Below are positions 24,301 through 39,300 of a DNA stretch of 64,000 nucleotides, piece after piece. A program made the translations under genes and the position numbers. Numbering within the stretch: the first letter of the stretch is position 1; the number at the start of each line of letters is the position of its first letter. The DNA comes from Rhyacichthys aspro. Taxonomy: Eukaryota > Chordata > Actinopteri > Gobiiformes > Rhyacichthyidae. The notes beneath the pieces were generated by a model, which was not told the DNA's origin, did not search any database, and worked only from the letters and a program-made list of their open reading frames with translations. The stretch spans positions 18,517,906 to 18,581,905 of the forward strand of contig CM072160.1 of NCBI GenBank assembly GCA_036850595.1, written 5' to 3'.

Positions 24301-27300
24301 TGTGCTTGAATAGACAAAATCAATTTGCAAGCTGAAAAAACACACTCACGGACGCCAGCTCACTTTCATTAGTTTTTTTTGAGGCCCGTTGTAAGCTGGT
24401 TGTTTGCATATCTCACCCCTTCATAAAACAGTGTAACTAAAGAGTTTGCAGCCTGCAGCCTCCTGTGTTTGCTTTTACAGGGTGACGTCGCCCGTTTCCA
24501 CTGCTACGTCGCATCTCTCTGGTATTTGGTAATTGCAGCTTGGGGAAGAATGTGTTATGCCCTGACAGCACTTAAGAAAATGATCCGTTTTTCTCAGCTT
24601 GAATCATCCCCGAATTCCCTTCACCCTACACCATTTTGTAGTTTGGAAATCCTGGAGAAGCAGGTTAGTCCCTTATGGCCAAGACATTAGGAGGTTGTTT
24701 CTTGTTCCCTTCCTGAAGTTTTTCTGTTACAAAGTGTGACATACCATGCATACCACTCTCGGCTGATGGTTAACACAGACAGACTTTCAAACGAAAATGA
24801 AACTTTTAAGCTTTTGGGTTTTTATTATTCTTTGTAGAACTTGACTAGTCTGCAAATGCTTATTATGTCTCGATACAAAAAGCACAGTTGTATAAAATAA
24901 ATGAATATCTGGCTGTAAAAGTGCTATTTGCAGAAGATCAAATAAGAAGATAGCACTTTCTGCACAAGCCTGCTGCCTAAATTTGCATATTAATGATGAA
25001 AATTATCTCCTTAAGACATCAGTAGTTCCTCACACTCGAAGAATATATTTTATATTAATGCGCCTATGTGTGTGCATAAGGCCCACACTGGCTTGGAAAG
25101 CATTTCATGAAGTTATGCCTCACTCTGTTTAATGAATGTCTTCATTTACATAGCAGTGTAAGACTAGGCTCATCAAACTATGAATACTATAATACAGCAA
25201 TAGTCATCTCATTAGAGCAGTGCAGCATTGATAATAGGGCTTTGCAATATGGTTTCAAATCAATATTGGGATTAACTTAACATTTTATCTTGACTACTGC
25301 TAATGAACCATTTTTTGTAACTAACCAGGATATTTTTGTGAGAATTTGCTTATCATGGTTATTTTAAAATGGCACATTTGTTATGCATATACTACAGCTA
25401 TATCCTTTGTCATGGGCAGTCTTACACAGAATTTAAGTTCTTAATGCTGATTTTAATTTTTATTTCTTGATGAACTGATTAAACCTTAAAGAAGTCAGGT
25501 GTAGAATTGACATTGCTAATAGCAGTGCAACACCTTACAACCCCCCTCATTTTCACGGTGGTACTGTGCAGGTTGGCTTAATACAGCACAGATTTGTACC
25601 TGTAAACCCCAATGAGGCTTGCATTTCCACGGTACTGTGGCAAGAAGAGAGACATCTGCTACATGAGATATAAACACACAAGACTGCCTGCATGAAGGCC
25701 ATAGTGTCCCTGGCCATGATTTAATCACAGTCATGGTCTATTATTGCATCTATAGCCCCTCCCACTGGGTTCTATGCAAATAAGTTATCTAAAAGAGTGT
25801 GATTTTAATTTGATTAGACTGCATTGAAAAAATGGTTTTGCCGATCTGTTCCATTTTATTCAATAAGTGGTAAATTTCACACATTGTGCCTTTAATAAAG
25901 CTGCACAATATTACGAATATGTGCAGTATGTGATGTCATTATGTATATTGCAATGGCGATATAGCTTGACATATCTGAATTTTCTTTTGTTCATCTTTTT
26001 TAAAATAGAATAGAAAATAGAAAAATATATATCTATTATTGCGTGTAGTGTTAATGTCTGCTTCTGTGGTTTGGCCCTATGTGATTATTCATCAAGTTTG
26101 TTGGATATTTTACAATTTTATTTTTTTAAATTGTGTGATATTATTTGAGGGTGTTTCCTGAGTGCTGTGAGGTTATATTGCAGAGTTACTTGTTACTAGA
26201 GTATTATTATAGTGTATATATTTTTATCACATTAGCATCTTTCTGATTAAAGGTCTTTATCACATAACACATAAACTTGGTGAGCTGTACTTAAAATAAC
26301 ACATCACAGAATTGTGTAAGAGATTTACAACCCTTGACTGTCTGTCGCCTGGCTGAGCACTGGTAATAGCCGTGTCAGAGACAATGGTTGGATAATGTCT
26401 GGGTCTTCTTCTCCCTCTCTGCCACAAACAGCCCAGTGATTTACCGGTCACGTCCGGACTCACTGCCCAGAGGCGTGCAGGCGAATATAGACGAGCCGGT
26501 TTGGACACAGGGATGGGTCCCACTGCTGTCCTGCTATCCTGTGACAGAGTTCCCAATCGGACCCAGGCGGTTACCGTGGTTACCATTGTGTGGAGACAGG
26601 TTTAGTGACAGTGATAATGATCGCTCTGCTGTTATTGATGGGGACAAAACCTGGCCCATATCCGACATTGTGGGACTTTTGTCTTGGTTGCTATTCTCCT
26701 GCTGTTATTTATATTCCATGCTGGCAATGTTTTTTTTGCTGGAGTGGCTCCTTCCAAGGTCTCTTGTAAGGTGTGACACTGCCATCTGCTGATCTATTTT
26801 GAGCATTACACACGATTGCTGTCAAGGTTTATTATAGTTTTTCTCATTCTCAATTTTTTTTTTTATGAGAAAAAAATCTTAAAACATTTAGCATAAGTCT
26901 CACTCTTCACAAACGTTTAGTGTTTCTCTAGACAATTCTCTACAAGTCAGTACAAAAATCACAGTATGTCTCACTGAACAAACCCTAAAATCTGATTGTA
27001 AGTAAAATCACTGAAATTATTACATTCAGTAACCATTGTTTCACTGTCTGAGCTCCACCAGGCAAAATACTTCAGGTTTTCATTTTTCACAACTTTTTAA
27101 AGACATAGGTTTTTGTTTCTGCTCAGATGTCTTGGAGGAGAAGAGTACCATTAGCCATGAAATGAGACACTTTTGAAAGAATATATATTTTGCAGTTAAA
27201 ACATTAAATCTGATTCAAGAAATAGTCTATTATTCTAACCATAATTTTTGATAATAGCAATGAAAACATTCACATTTTGTCCACTCTGGCTCAAACAGTC

Positions 27301-30300
27301 TCAAATCAACTTTAAATTTCGCTGGCTCTGACAAACTTGACAACAAAAATAGCTTATTATCAAATGTTTATAAATTCCAAATGAAGAACCTTTTTTAAGA
27401 ATTTTGATGAACCATTAAACTGTTGTGACAAATGCACTTTTATTTTAGAGAAATGTGTTAAAGCCATTGAAAAAAAAACAAACTGTAAAAATACACAAAC
27501 ATCAAATACAACTCTGTTAGGGTCCAGTGTGTTGTCCTATTTTTATTATATGCATAGTGTGGAAGAGTGCCTCACTCTTGTAATCTCCACGATTTGCCCA
27601 TGTCCTGGGAGCAGGAAAGTTACATTGGAGGTTACTGTCGACCTAAGGGTACTGTGTCAGTGAGATAGGGATGATTCTACTGTGATACTGTGATTCTACT
27701 CTCTATCTCATGTCTAAGAACCATCAAAATTATTTTGAGAATATATATTTTTATGCTAAAAGTTACACGGTACTTTAATAACAAATGTAATTCATATACA
27801 TATAAAAATAATTAATAAAATGCATGAATAATTCACTCACCTGAGTCTAGTAGTGGGCATGACAAACATGACAAGAAATAAACAAAAAAATGGCATATAT
27901 GAGCAGAAGCTGTCGAACACAAATAGCAGGAAATTACCTTTTGATTTTGGTGTGAAAAAAAAAAGACTTCAATTGCTCTCAAAACAAAAAAACATCAAAC
28001 AAGAGCCTGAAACAACAACAAAATAATGAGGCATAATGAAAAGAGGAGGAGGACATACAAATTTATAATGGACCCTATTTATCTCTTTCTCTAGTCACAG
28101 GCTGGAGGTCAGAGCCCAGGTTGCCCAGGCTTTTCTCACCAAGTTTCAGCTCTCCAGTGAAGAGATGTCCACACTACGAGGGGCTCGTGATGCACCCGTC
28201 ACTGAGGTATTATGAAAGATTTGCACAGTATGAAAGTATAAACATACAATAATGTAAATGGACATTATCAGATAGTTACAGTATATGCTGATAGATGTAT
28301 AGTTGTCTGTTATTTACATGTTATATTAGTCTATATATTGTTTATACTGAAATCTTTACTAAAGCAGCTTTGTTATGCATTTTCTGTCACAAAATCGTGA
28401 CTCTAATGCAGCCTACCACAATTTGCTTTCCATTCAGGATGACTTAGCTCATTTCTGTTGTGTCACAGGAAAAAAATTACAGTGAACACCCACAATATAC
28501 AGCTAAAGATATGTTTCCAGTGAATGATATGGTGCACGGTGGTTGCGTTTTACTGCGCTGTGCAGGAGATCACCATCTGCTTTTTAAACAGGGATGTCAT
28601 ATAAGTGCCACACAAAGTTGCATTTTAGAAATCATAATTGAAACTTTAATGCACTTTCTTAAATTACAGTAAAGAAGAGAGTAAATCCTTGTTTGTGGCA
28701 GTGTGTAGTGCTTCCTATATTTTAGGAACTTCCTTTTTAATGTCACGTGCTACACTCATGTTTGATTTAATGTAGACAAAGAGTCCAGTGATTTAAAGCA
28801 GAGATGTAAGATGCCGACTCTCTAAAATCAGAAACTGTCTATTTTATTTTGGAAAAAAGCACTTTTTTTTTTGCATGATGTTCTGTGGTCAAATCAACAA
28901 ACAGCACTCTTTAGCTCCACCTTTTTTTCTCTACTAGATTGTTTGAACTAAAGGCTGATGGGTTATCAAAGAAATACAGTACACTTTTGATTACAAAAAA
29001 TGACCCATGCCATACTGTATTACTCTAGTGGAAATTATGCTTATGCCAAAAGATATGCAACACATAGTGGGCTGTGGGGTATACAGTATTTGTGAGTGTT
29101 GTCTCAAGTATCTCATATGTGTTTTCATGTGTCACTTTCCCAGGATTTCTTCAAAGCGCTCAGCCGAGTCAAACAGATCCATGAAGATGTTAAGGTTCTT
29201 TTACGAACCAATCAACAAACAGCAGGGTAAGATGCCCCATTAAATCCACAGTGTTCCTCTGTACTGTTCCCGTAAGCTTTAGTTTGTTTTGTTTTTTTGT
29301 CACCATTTTTTTTTATCAACCTGAGTGACGCATCGGACAAAAGAGGGAACAAAACATCCAGAGGTGGCATTTATGTCACCGATCGGTATCTGATACTATG
29401 CTGCGCGTCATGGATATGTAATGTGTGGCTCTGCTGTGTGTGTGTGTGTGTGTGTGTTCCAGACTGGAGATCATGGAGCAGATGGCAGTGTTACAGGAGA
29501 CGTCCTATGAGCAGCTCTATCGCTGGGCTCAGAGTGAGTCAAGAACACTGAGTTAATGCCACATGCACCAGCAGCAGCCTTCACACTCACTTTATATTTC
29601 TCTTATTACAGTTCTAATAATACACACTAAAAAGTAGGGCTGCATGATATTGGGAAAATGTACGATACGCGATAACTGTTTGGTATTGCGATAATGATAT
29701 GAGCTGCAATATTAGCTTTTTTTGACATGGTAAAAATGTAACCTGATTAAGAAAATTTCAATAAATTCAAGGCTCTGGACCAACCTCTAATCTTCACAGC
29801 AGGAGCTAAATCGAATGAGCCAGGACTAAATAGCTCTAATCTAGGACTAAATGTAGGAATGAACCAGGTCTAAACCACGACTTTGTTAAAGTTTACAGTT
29901 TGATTTAATAAAAAAAAGGATGATAATTTGAGGTAAAGTGATCACATAGAAGACCATAAACAAGTTATTCTTTGTGATACGAATATTGCGATAAAATTGA
30001 TAATATTGCAATAATGATAAATTGGCGATCTAGTGTGCAGTCTTGCTATAAACCTAGTTTTTTTTTTTACACTTTCATGAAGCTAGTTTTATTTCACTTC
30101 TCTTACTTAGTGCACATAAAAGTAGTTTGTTTGGAAGTGGCCATTTAGTTCCACTGCAGACATAACATCCAAGACGGCTGAGTATGCTGACCCAGTTCCT
30201 TAACAGTGGACAAAACTGACTATTGTCTGAACAAACCCAATAACTTTTTTGTCAAAGCCTATGAGAAATGTATTTGTGGCTTTCAGTGTCTGCAGAGAAA

Positions 30301-33300
30301 ACTATGGTCAAACGGACAAGAAAGACAGTCGTTATTTCAATGTCTATGAAAGTCTATGATGGCCTTATCATACCGATTCGCGTATTGTTTTTGTTTATGA
30401 CACAGATGAATGCCGAGGACTGACCCAAGAGACCTGTGATATCAGCCCTGTGTTGACTAAGGCGATGGAGGCTCTACAAGACCGACCCGTCCTTTACAAG
30501 TAAACAAACCATCAGATTTGAAATATCAAAATAGCGTTCATATCTGACATATATTTTGTTCTGTTGTAGAAACACTTATATAAACAGTCTAAGCTAGTAT
30601 ATGTATATTCTGTTTACTGTGCATTTGCTTCTTTATCCTAGTGTGGCAGCTTAAAAAAGTTACACTATGATCATATTGCACCAAAAGTAATCTCAAGGGT
30701 AAAGTATGTAGCTTTTTACTCTCAAAAGTGTAACTTCAAAATTAATATCATACCAACATTTAGCCTAAAAGTAATGTTGATGGTTCCCTGACTTGAAACC
30801 ATGACAATAGCATAGCACCTGTTATTTATTTCACAGGGTAACTCTTGAGGGGCAGGGGTCTGGGCCCTGATAAAAACATGCACCTGACCCCTCAGAACCT
30901 AACACAACAGAAAAACAAAAGTTAAATGTTGACTTTTAACTGTCACATGTGAGTTTGCATTTACACCCCTAGTCCTTGCAATTTAAACAAAAGCAATCTA
31001 CCCTCATGCAAGAATTTGTGCTCAGTTAGTAAAATGAGTGTGCTTTCTTCACTAGTAGTGCATAGTTTCTTGTCTCTGAGCAGTTCTACAGAAGCAGGAA
31101 GTAATGGAACTAAAATGGAGCTTTAAATGTCTATGTTTTAAGATAGACACATGCAGAGATTGTTGTTGTCATGTGATTATACCCTTCTCAAAATAGTTCT
31201 GACTGATCCCATTCTGTATACTTCCAAATTCACAATGCACCTTTAAAAGTTCCGCTCCATTTCAAGTACAGAAGGCTTTAAATGGACGTAATGTTATATA
31301 TCTAACGTAACAACATATATTAAGGTTTGAGGATGTTCCCTAAAACAGTTTTTCTATAAAGTTTCCCTCTTTGTATCTTGATTTCTGAGAAGTGCACCTG
31401 TCACTGTGCCCAGAAAACGTCCAAGGTCATGTGCTGGCTGGGGATGTTGAGGCTGAGAGTCGACTCCAGCGTTCCTGGAATCTTAATTCAGCACTATCTT
31501 CTGTTTAGTCTCACACTGAGCCTACTAATTAAAACAACCACAAACTGTTTCTTTTTGGACTGCCCTTTGTATTTTCTCACTGCTGCTGCGGTCGACACTG
31601 AGTCTGCTGCATCGAATGTCTGTGGTCGCTGTCTTATCACACGGTATTTTTGTTGTTGAATGTTTGTGCAGGTACACTCTGGATGAGTTTGGGACAGCGC
31701 GCAGGTGTGCTGTGGTCCGGGGATTCATCGATGCTCTCACACGTGGAGGCCCGGGAGGGACGCCCCGGCCCATAGAGATGCACTCACATGACCCAATGAG
31801 GTACTTCACTCAGCTATTTAATCCAGCGCATAAACGAATGAACGAATGAATGAAATGTTATTTCTAACATATGATGAAAACAAACAGAGAGAACAGAAAC
31901 ATATTAAAGTCCATGATAATGTATTTCCTCCACACCACAAACATGCGAGAATACCCAGGTAACAAAACCAAGTCACTAATCCTCACTCAGATACCTCTCT
32001 GGAAAGGATTTGTTCTGATTAATTTTTATGCATTGTTTCATTTTCTCTTATTAATGCCTTAGTCCAATGCTACTGGATTTCTACTGCTGTAAACACCTTA
32101 CTCTGATTGGGTGTGCAGTTATTTGAATTTCTCGAAATCAGACTAACACACCTGGATAATGCTGTTCATTGTTGGGATATTGCTGCATGTGTACAGCTTA
32201 CTCCAATTAAAGTCGGACACAGCGCACTGAACATGCTCCAGCTTACACTGTCTATTATGATGCAATCCATTTTCAATGGACAAAGGAATTTTAGCCACCA
32301 AAATCCTAAATTCTGCGTAAACAATATTATTTTGGCAAATGGCAACCAGACTGACTACATGTGCTTGCTGTCAATGAGTGCGTAAAGAACTTTAGAGAGT
32401 GGCTCAAAATTCAGCTGCTCTATTTACTCAAGAATCTTAACAACAACAACTAAAAGCTTCAACTGGATGCTTAGGACTGTTTTATGCTGGACATATATAG
32501 CGCCAGATAACACCACATGGAGGAGCCAGAGTTATACATGGATTATATTGGGATCTGTACTTCCTCATCAAAGATGGTTAAAATTAAATTTACATATGCT
32601 TCTCTGAAGTATCAAAACCTATGTTTAGGTAAAAGGCACATAAATGCATATAGATTATAGACAGAGACATCATTTAAAAATGTATCAGGTAAAGTAACAC
32701 AGCCTACATCTTGATGGCTATGCAAAAAATATGGTAAATATGTTTAACTTGCATCCTCTTTCAAATAAATGAAGAGACACATTTTTTTTTACACTTGGTT
32801 CTAAAAATATTTATCCTCAAAAAAGTTAAGTGGGCTATAATATACTATATTACGGATCATATTTATTTTCCTAAGTTCATAATAGTTATTCATTGCTATC
32901 TAATTATTATAAATCACTCACTTCCTCTCTCTTTAGATCACATTCCCTGAAGCTAAAACAAGCCTGATTGTTTTTATTTCTTGAGTCACATCCTCAACCA
33001 TCTTCCCTCTGCCCAGGGCCAAATACAATACTTTCCTAGAAAACAAAGCCTGTGAGGGCCACAGTCACCTCCAATTTGTAGAGGTCCACAACATTTCTGA
33101 GAACTTCAAGCCTTTTCTGACACCTTAATGTCCCCACACACAATCATTTGAGATTAACACAGCAGTTACACAAGACTGTGTATTTGTGAGGTGGATAAAA
33201 CACAATGAGCTGAGCACTGAAGGCCATACTGTGGTCAACATTTGCTTGGTTGGCTCCACATTGACCTGCGCTTTAACACACACTGTTCTGGGGAATTTTT

Positions 33301-36300
33301 CAGGTATGTCGGAGACATGCTGGCCTGGCTGCACCAAGCTACCGCCTCAGAGAAAGAGCATCTGGAAGCTTTGCTGAAACAAGTAACTGTGCTAGGTGAG
33401 CCCCATACCTATATCTAGTTCTTCACCAGCTTATACATGATGGAGAATCTTATGCACAGTGCCTGGCTAAGGCTTACCACTGTGTGTCGAATTTTTAAGA
33501 GAGAGTACTAAAACCCTGAAGTTTTTACAGGAGAAAACCCTCACTTCTCCATTTCACCACAAGCTTTGTCACACAGCACAAGACAGGCTCCATATTAATC
33601 ATCATTATCATTGTCATTCATTCATTCATTTATCTTCTTCAACTTATTCCCTGTTAGAGGTCACAGGTGACTGGAACCTATTCAGCAGCTTTGGGCCTGA
33701 GGTGGGGTACACCCTGGACAATGGCCAGATAGTCACAGTGACAGAAAGCTGTTTACTCTCAGATTCATTCAATAGGGGCAGTTTAGATTCACCAGTATCT
33801 ATGTCTTTGGATGGTGAGAGGAATCTGTAGAGAACCCACAGTATTGCAGGAAGGACATGTAGACTCCTCACAAAATCAAAATCAAACTCATGAGCTCTTG
33901 CTGTGAGGCAGGGGTACTTATCACTCTGCCACAACTGCCACCCCAATAATCATAATAACTTCAATTTTATTAACAGCTAGGGAAACGACATCAAAGCTGT
34001 CATCAGGCAAAATTTATTAACAGTTCTCTACTCGGTGAAAATATTCTCTGAACTAAAAAGATAAATACTCAAATACTAAATATATACTCATTCAACAAAA
34101 TCACCAAAATCCAAATTGACTTTTGATAAGAAGAGAGTACAGAAACTTTTACAGTTAATATCAACTCATGTGCTGTATTAAGATGTAAAGTACAGTACAA
34201 AGGTGAAAAAATCTAATTAAATATATGTAGTAAAGTAACGTGGACAGTGATCACTTTCATTGAACACTTCAATTTCAAATAATAGGGCATTGACTTCTTT
34301 ATGCTTAATGCCTCTATTGTGTTGCCTCTGTTGTATTATCAAAGATAGATAAACTAGATGTTTATTTCTTCCTCTTTCACTGATGCAAAACTTTAAATGG
34401 CTACGTAATAACTTTATGACTACCTCATGATGTTATTGGTCTCTTATGTAGCCCTTCAAAATTAAAGCTTTTCATAAGTCATTACCTATAATAAAGTAAA
34501 ATAAGCAACTCCCTCCTTTATTCTTGCCTTAGATGGGTGGCACTGGAACATGAGTTAGCTCTAACAAAAGAAAAATGTAAATTTGTTTTAGCAGCTGTTT
34601 CTGCTTTTGTAAATTGTCCTAATTGGATGTCAGCAATTTGTAAAACCACATACCTCTTACTGTTTATGCTATGGCTAAATTGATTTTTTATTTTTGTAAC
34701 ATTTGAAACCCATACACATATCTATTACAAATGATTTAAAACCCCAACTGTTGTTTTCAGGTGTTGAGGAGAACATGCAGGAGGTGGTGGGACACATTAC
34801 TGAGGGAGTGTGCAGACCGCTTAAGGTGAGAAGCCACACTGTTTAGTCTGTTTGTCCTTCTGTGTACAATTTATGTACTCTTTGTGTTATTCATATCCTC
34901 CAGGTCCGGATAGAACAGGTCATTGTGGCTGAACCTGGCGCTGTCCTGCTTTACAAGCTCTCTAACCTGTTGAAGTTCTACCATCACACCATCAGGTATT
35001 ACATTCTAGTTTGTAGCAAAACTAAATTTACCTCTAATAATGTCTCTTATTCTTGTTTTGCAATTTGGTGCATTTTCTGTTTTTCACATAACCTTAAAAT
35101 GATCAGCATTTTGTTCTCAGTAAAATACATTATTGATTCTATTTTTGTAGACCCCAACAGACAGAGATGATTCAGCGCATTAATCATAAATGCAGTCCAT
35201 ATTGACTTGTTCCTTTGTGTTTTTTTTCCAGCTCCATCATTGGAACCAGTGTGGCTTCTCTTCTTATGACAATAGAGGAAATGCACATCCTTAGCAAAAA
35301 GATGTTTTTTAATAGTCTGAGCCTCCACGCGAGCAGACTGATGGACAAGGTAATCTACGGCAAAGATGAATCATGCCAAACCATTCCTTTTATTAGGTGT
35401 AATTGTAATTTGGATGTATAATGCAAGACTATTTGTAACACTATTTAATAACAAGACACAGTTTTGCCAAGCTTTATTTGTGTTTTCAAAACTTCCATGT
35501 AAGATTGTAAGAGTTTTGTGTTCTGAGCAGTTTTGAGATATTAAGTTTTAAAGTCTGCATATTTTAATTGGCAAAGGGCCTCTGACTTGAGCATCTTGGT
35601 ATGTCTGAACAAGAAACTTCTATGAGCCATAACTTTTGGACTATTTGCACACTGTGTGGAGTCTTATGCCATTAAAAGATGTGGCTCTCACTAGTAGTTT
35701 CCATGTTATGACCTCCCAAAAACTATAAATGTCACAATAAACCACGGTAAGTTTTTCAACTCAATAGTCAAGTGGGAAATGTTTCTAAAATTTGCTGATT
35801 CTTCATGGAATGACCCAACAATGACATGTGGAGCAATTTTTTTTCCAGATAAAAGTCCAAAAATGCTTTGAAGCCTGTGTAATATTTATTGGTTCTCCAA
35901 GGGAATCTCAAAAACTCAACTCAAAAAATTTCAAATATGGTTTTGTTGACTGCAAATGTAAATGAAATAAAAATATACAATATTTAAAACAAGAAGATTA
36001 CATATATTTATCTATAACTATGAATGATTACATTATAAATTGTACTATATTACCAACTTTATTACTTACAAAATAAAGTTTTGTAATAGTTAACACTCAC
36101 GTTTATTTATGGTTGACTCTTAAAAAATTAGCATATAGTTCCAAGATTTTTTCAATTTTTTTTCAATTAAATATTAAATTAAAATTGAAATATTATATAA
36201 CAATATAAAATATTATATTTATATGTATTTTTAGTCATAAGAAAACAAATTCCATATTATTAGAATAAAAATCATCAGAAATATTACATTTGGAAACGTT

Positions 36301-39300
36301 ACGGAGAGATAAAACGTCACGTCAATTATTTCTTTCATAGAATGAACTTAAATTTAATCATATAACTTAATAGAGTAATTATTATTGATAACTTTTCATG
36401 GCTTGACTTTAAGCATTTTCAAACTCTTGCCAGTCATTCAAGTAGCCGACATGTTTAGAAAAAAAAAGACATTAAGCTATAAGAATGGTTTGATTAAATT
36501 TTAATGTGAATTTATCTATAATTAATAAGCTAAACAATGTCTGGGTTTTGTTTCATTTTTAGTATAGAAAATAATCAAAAGTAATGTCATGTGAATGTCT
36601 TGTGATTGACCTGACAGACTTAAGCTATGGCCAAGGGTCAGTAGGTGCTTGATAACTCTTAACAATGGGACATGTGTGGAATTAACACTACTGAGGACTG
36701 TGCACTTAATTAAATCGTTATTATGGAGAGCCCTGCTAAAGCAATGCATAGAAATCTACAGTAATAATTCAAATATTTTGGTAAATGTAAAAAATAGCAA
36801 ATATTTTATTCATTTATTGACAGTGGACAGTGGTCTAATGATATCAGGAGGTTAAAAAAACCCTCAAAATACACATGGACCAGAGTGTATACCAAGTACT
36901 CAAGCGACCAGGGTTCCATTCTGGCTCGAATAGTATGCTCTCAATGTCATTCCCCTTCTCTCACCCTAATAGTCTATCTAATAAAGCCTGAATAGCCCTC
37001 CAAAAGTAATCCTTTAACTATACATTTACAGATAGACTACAAAACAAAATTAATAATTAACAATCAACAACTGATTTTTACAGAATATTCTCTTAATAAT
37101 AATCAAATGTTACAAACAAATAATAATCAACCACAAACAAAATCAAGTCCCATCACCTAATTTTTGCCATATTTGTTAAAAATAGACCTTTTGATGGAGG
37201 GTAAGCTTTTTTGCAATTAATAATACAGATTTCAAATAAATCTATTTCTGGAGCACTTTCAGTTGTAAACACCTCTCACTTTAAAATCAAAAATTGCACT
37301 CGTTGCCAGAAGTGTTTACCTAAATTGACATCCAAATATACCTTGGCACGAGCAGAGCCTCTTCCACAAAACACGCTGGCTGTTTCCAGATCAATAGTAG
37401 TTACACAAATTATCCCAGCAGCTCAATATTAATCAAGTTGAAGGCCCTCTGGGTTTTACTGTCTATTCCAGCTAATGCCAGGAACACAGGCTTCTTATAA
37501 TTGGCTCTATTAGCTGCACAAAGGTGGCAGGGCTTAGTTCTGTGACTGGAGACCAATGAAATCAAAACCTCCTTCATTATAAAGCTCTTGTGACGAGCTG
37601 CTCATGGTCACAGCAGGGAGTGCCATGTGAGGATTGCTCATTTTTAAAGATACGAACTTCAGTGCTTCTCCGTATGTCTCTGTGAAGGCTGTATTCCTGA
37701 GAAGACTACCTTCAAACTCTAACAAAAACTCACTTTGCTCCATCTGTCTCTGTGTGTGCAGGTGGAGCTGCCCCCTGCCGACCTCGGTCCTACTGCCTCG
37801 CTCACACAGACCCTGTCCCTCCTCAGGGAGGTGCTGGCCTCCCACGACTCCTCCGTGGTTCCGCTGGACGCTCGCCAGGCAGACTTTGCTCAGGTAATCA
37901 AACATTCAGCAAGTAGGAGACTGAAAAACAGAATTATGTTGTATACAAAGAGACAGAGGTTTACAGTTTTGTTTCGTATATATACATCAAATTAAAAAGA
38001 TAGAGATTTGTTTGTTGTTGCTTTTTTTTTTTTTTTTTTTAACATCTATATCGCAAAGAACTACTTGTATTGGGATAATATTACAGTCTTCCATCTGACA
38101 TGAGATGAGATTCATACTTTGCATATCAAAATAATTGTCCAGTCAGAGCCTAAAATCAAACTCTGGTGTGACTAAAAACCACCCAAAAGAAAGAAAGTTA
38201 CATTTAAACTTAAAGTCTTTGTTTTAGTCTTCATTTAAAAGCCTTGTATTTTTTTCATAAATTTAAATTAAATTGACCTTTTAAAAGTCATATCTTTTTA
38301 CAGTATTTAGCAAAAGTATTTCATATTGTGTGTATGTCTAATATCATCCAGCAAGTTACCATAGGATGTCGTTTGGCCCAAAATATTCCAGATATTTTTT
38401 TTTTTTTGACTCCACGTTCCTACTCTAGTGCTTAAAACAGCATATATTTTAGCACAAAACTATATATTTTCAACATCATTTTAATGGTTCTTGACATGAC
38501 ATTGGAATAGTCAAGCCTGTCTCACTGACACAGTACCCTCAGCTGGACAGAAACCTCCAGTGGAACTTTGCTGTCCACAGGATGAAGACTTATCACAAGA
38601 GATAACCTGAGTGACATGCTTTACAGTTCAAATAGAAGGTGAAGAAATAGGCTGATACGATACACTGGACCATAGCAGAGTCACTTGTACAGAATACACT
38701 AAAATGACCCTACCGTTTCATCTCACTGGCTGGGATAGTCTCCACTTGTAAATTGCTCCGCTTACACAGTTGCAGAGTGTCAGAGTCTGAAGGGATCTGC
38801 GCCCTCTCCTGGCTAAAAGTTACACAGTTCCCCTTTAAGATTAGGTGCACACTGACATTTATATGTCAGACAGAGTACTAACAGTAACTCTTACCACAGT
38901 TTGAAAAGCACTGGCCATCCACTAGGGATGGATTATTTTAGCCATTCACCAAATAAGCGTTTATTTATATGTAGGTCATCTTTCTTTATTCATGAAAAAC
39001 GAATGTGTTATATTTTTGTTGAATGTAAATGAAGTGATACATCATTTGAATTGCCAGGCTGTAAATGTGTTCACACCTTTTATGAGCTGTTTTAAAACCA
39101 GCCAAACGTTGTTCATTTATTCCTCACTTGGACCTCCCAGGTGCTGTCCTGCATCCTGGACCCTCTCCTACAGCTGTGCACCGTGTCGGCCAGTAACCTG
39201 GGCACTGCCGACATGGCCACCTACATGGTCAACTCACTGTATGTCATGAAGACCACACTGGCTCTCTTTGAATTCACCGACAAGAGGCTAGAGATGCTCG

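Larger units (their letters stand above)
17001..28094 (+). other. cog6: cog6 intron 4 (11.1 kb): repeats and possible regulatory blocks
   Basis: No exon lies inside. It contains a tight hairpin (18765-18793), a fish dispersed repeat (21508-21868), a tRNA-like SINE remnant (21901-22024), members of two dispersed families (about 22850-23290 and 23720-23940), a copy of a third repeat (27604-27730), and GC-richer unique blocks near 18.8-19.5, 20.33-20.80, 22.29-22.70 and 26.33-26.80 kb. The remainder is AT-rich with nothing recognised. Confidence 0.85.

Noticed and set aside
26388..26792. 134-codon plus-strand ORF
   Set aside because: No homologue recognised and an opposing ORF is also open; reported only as a GC-richer block.
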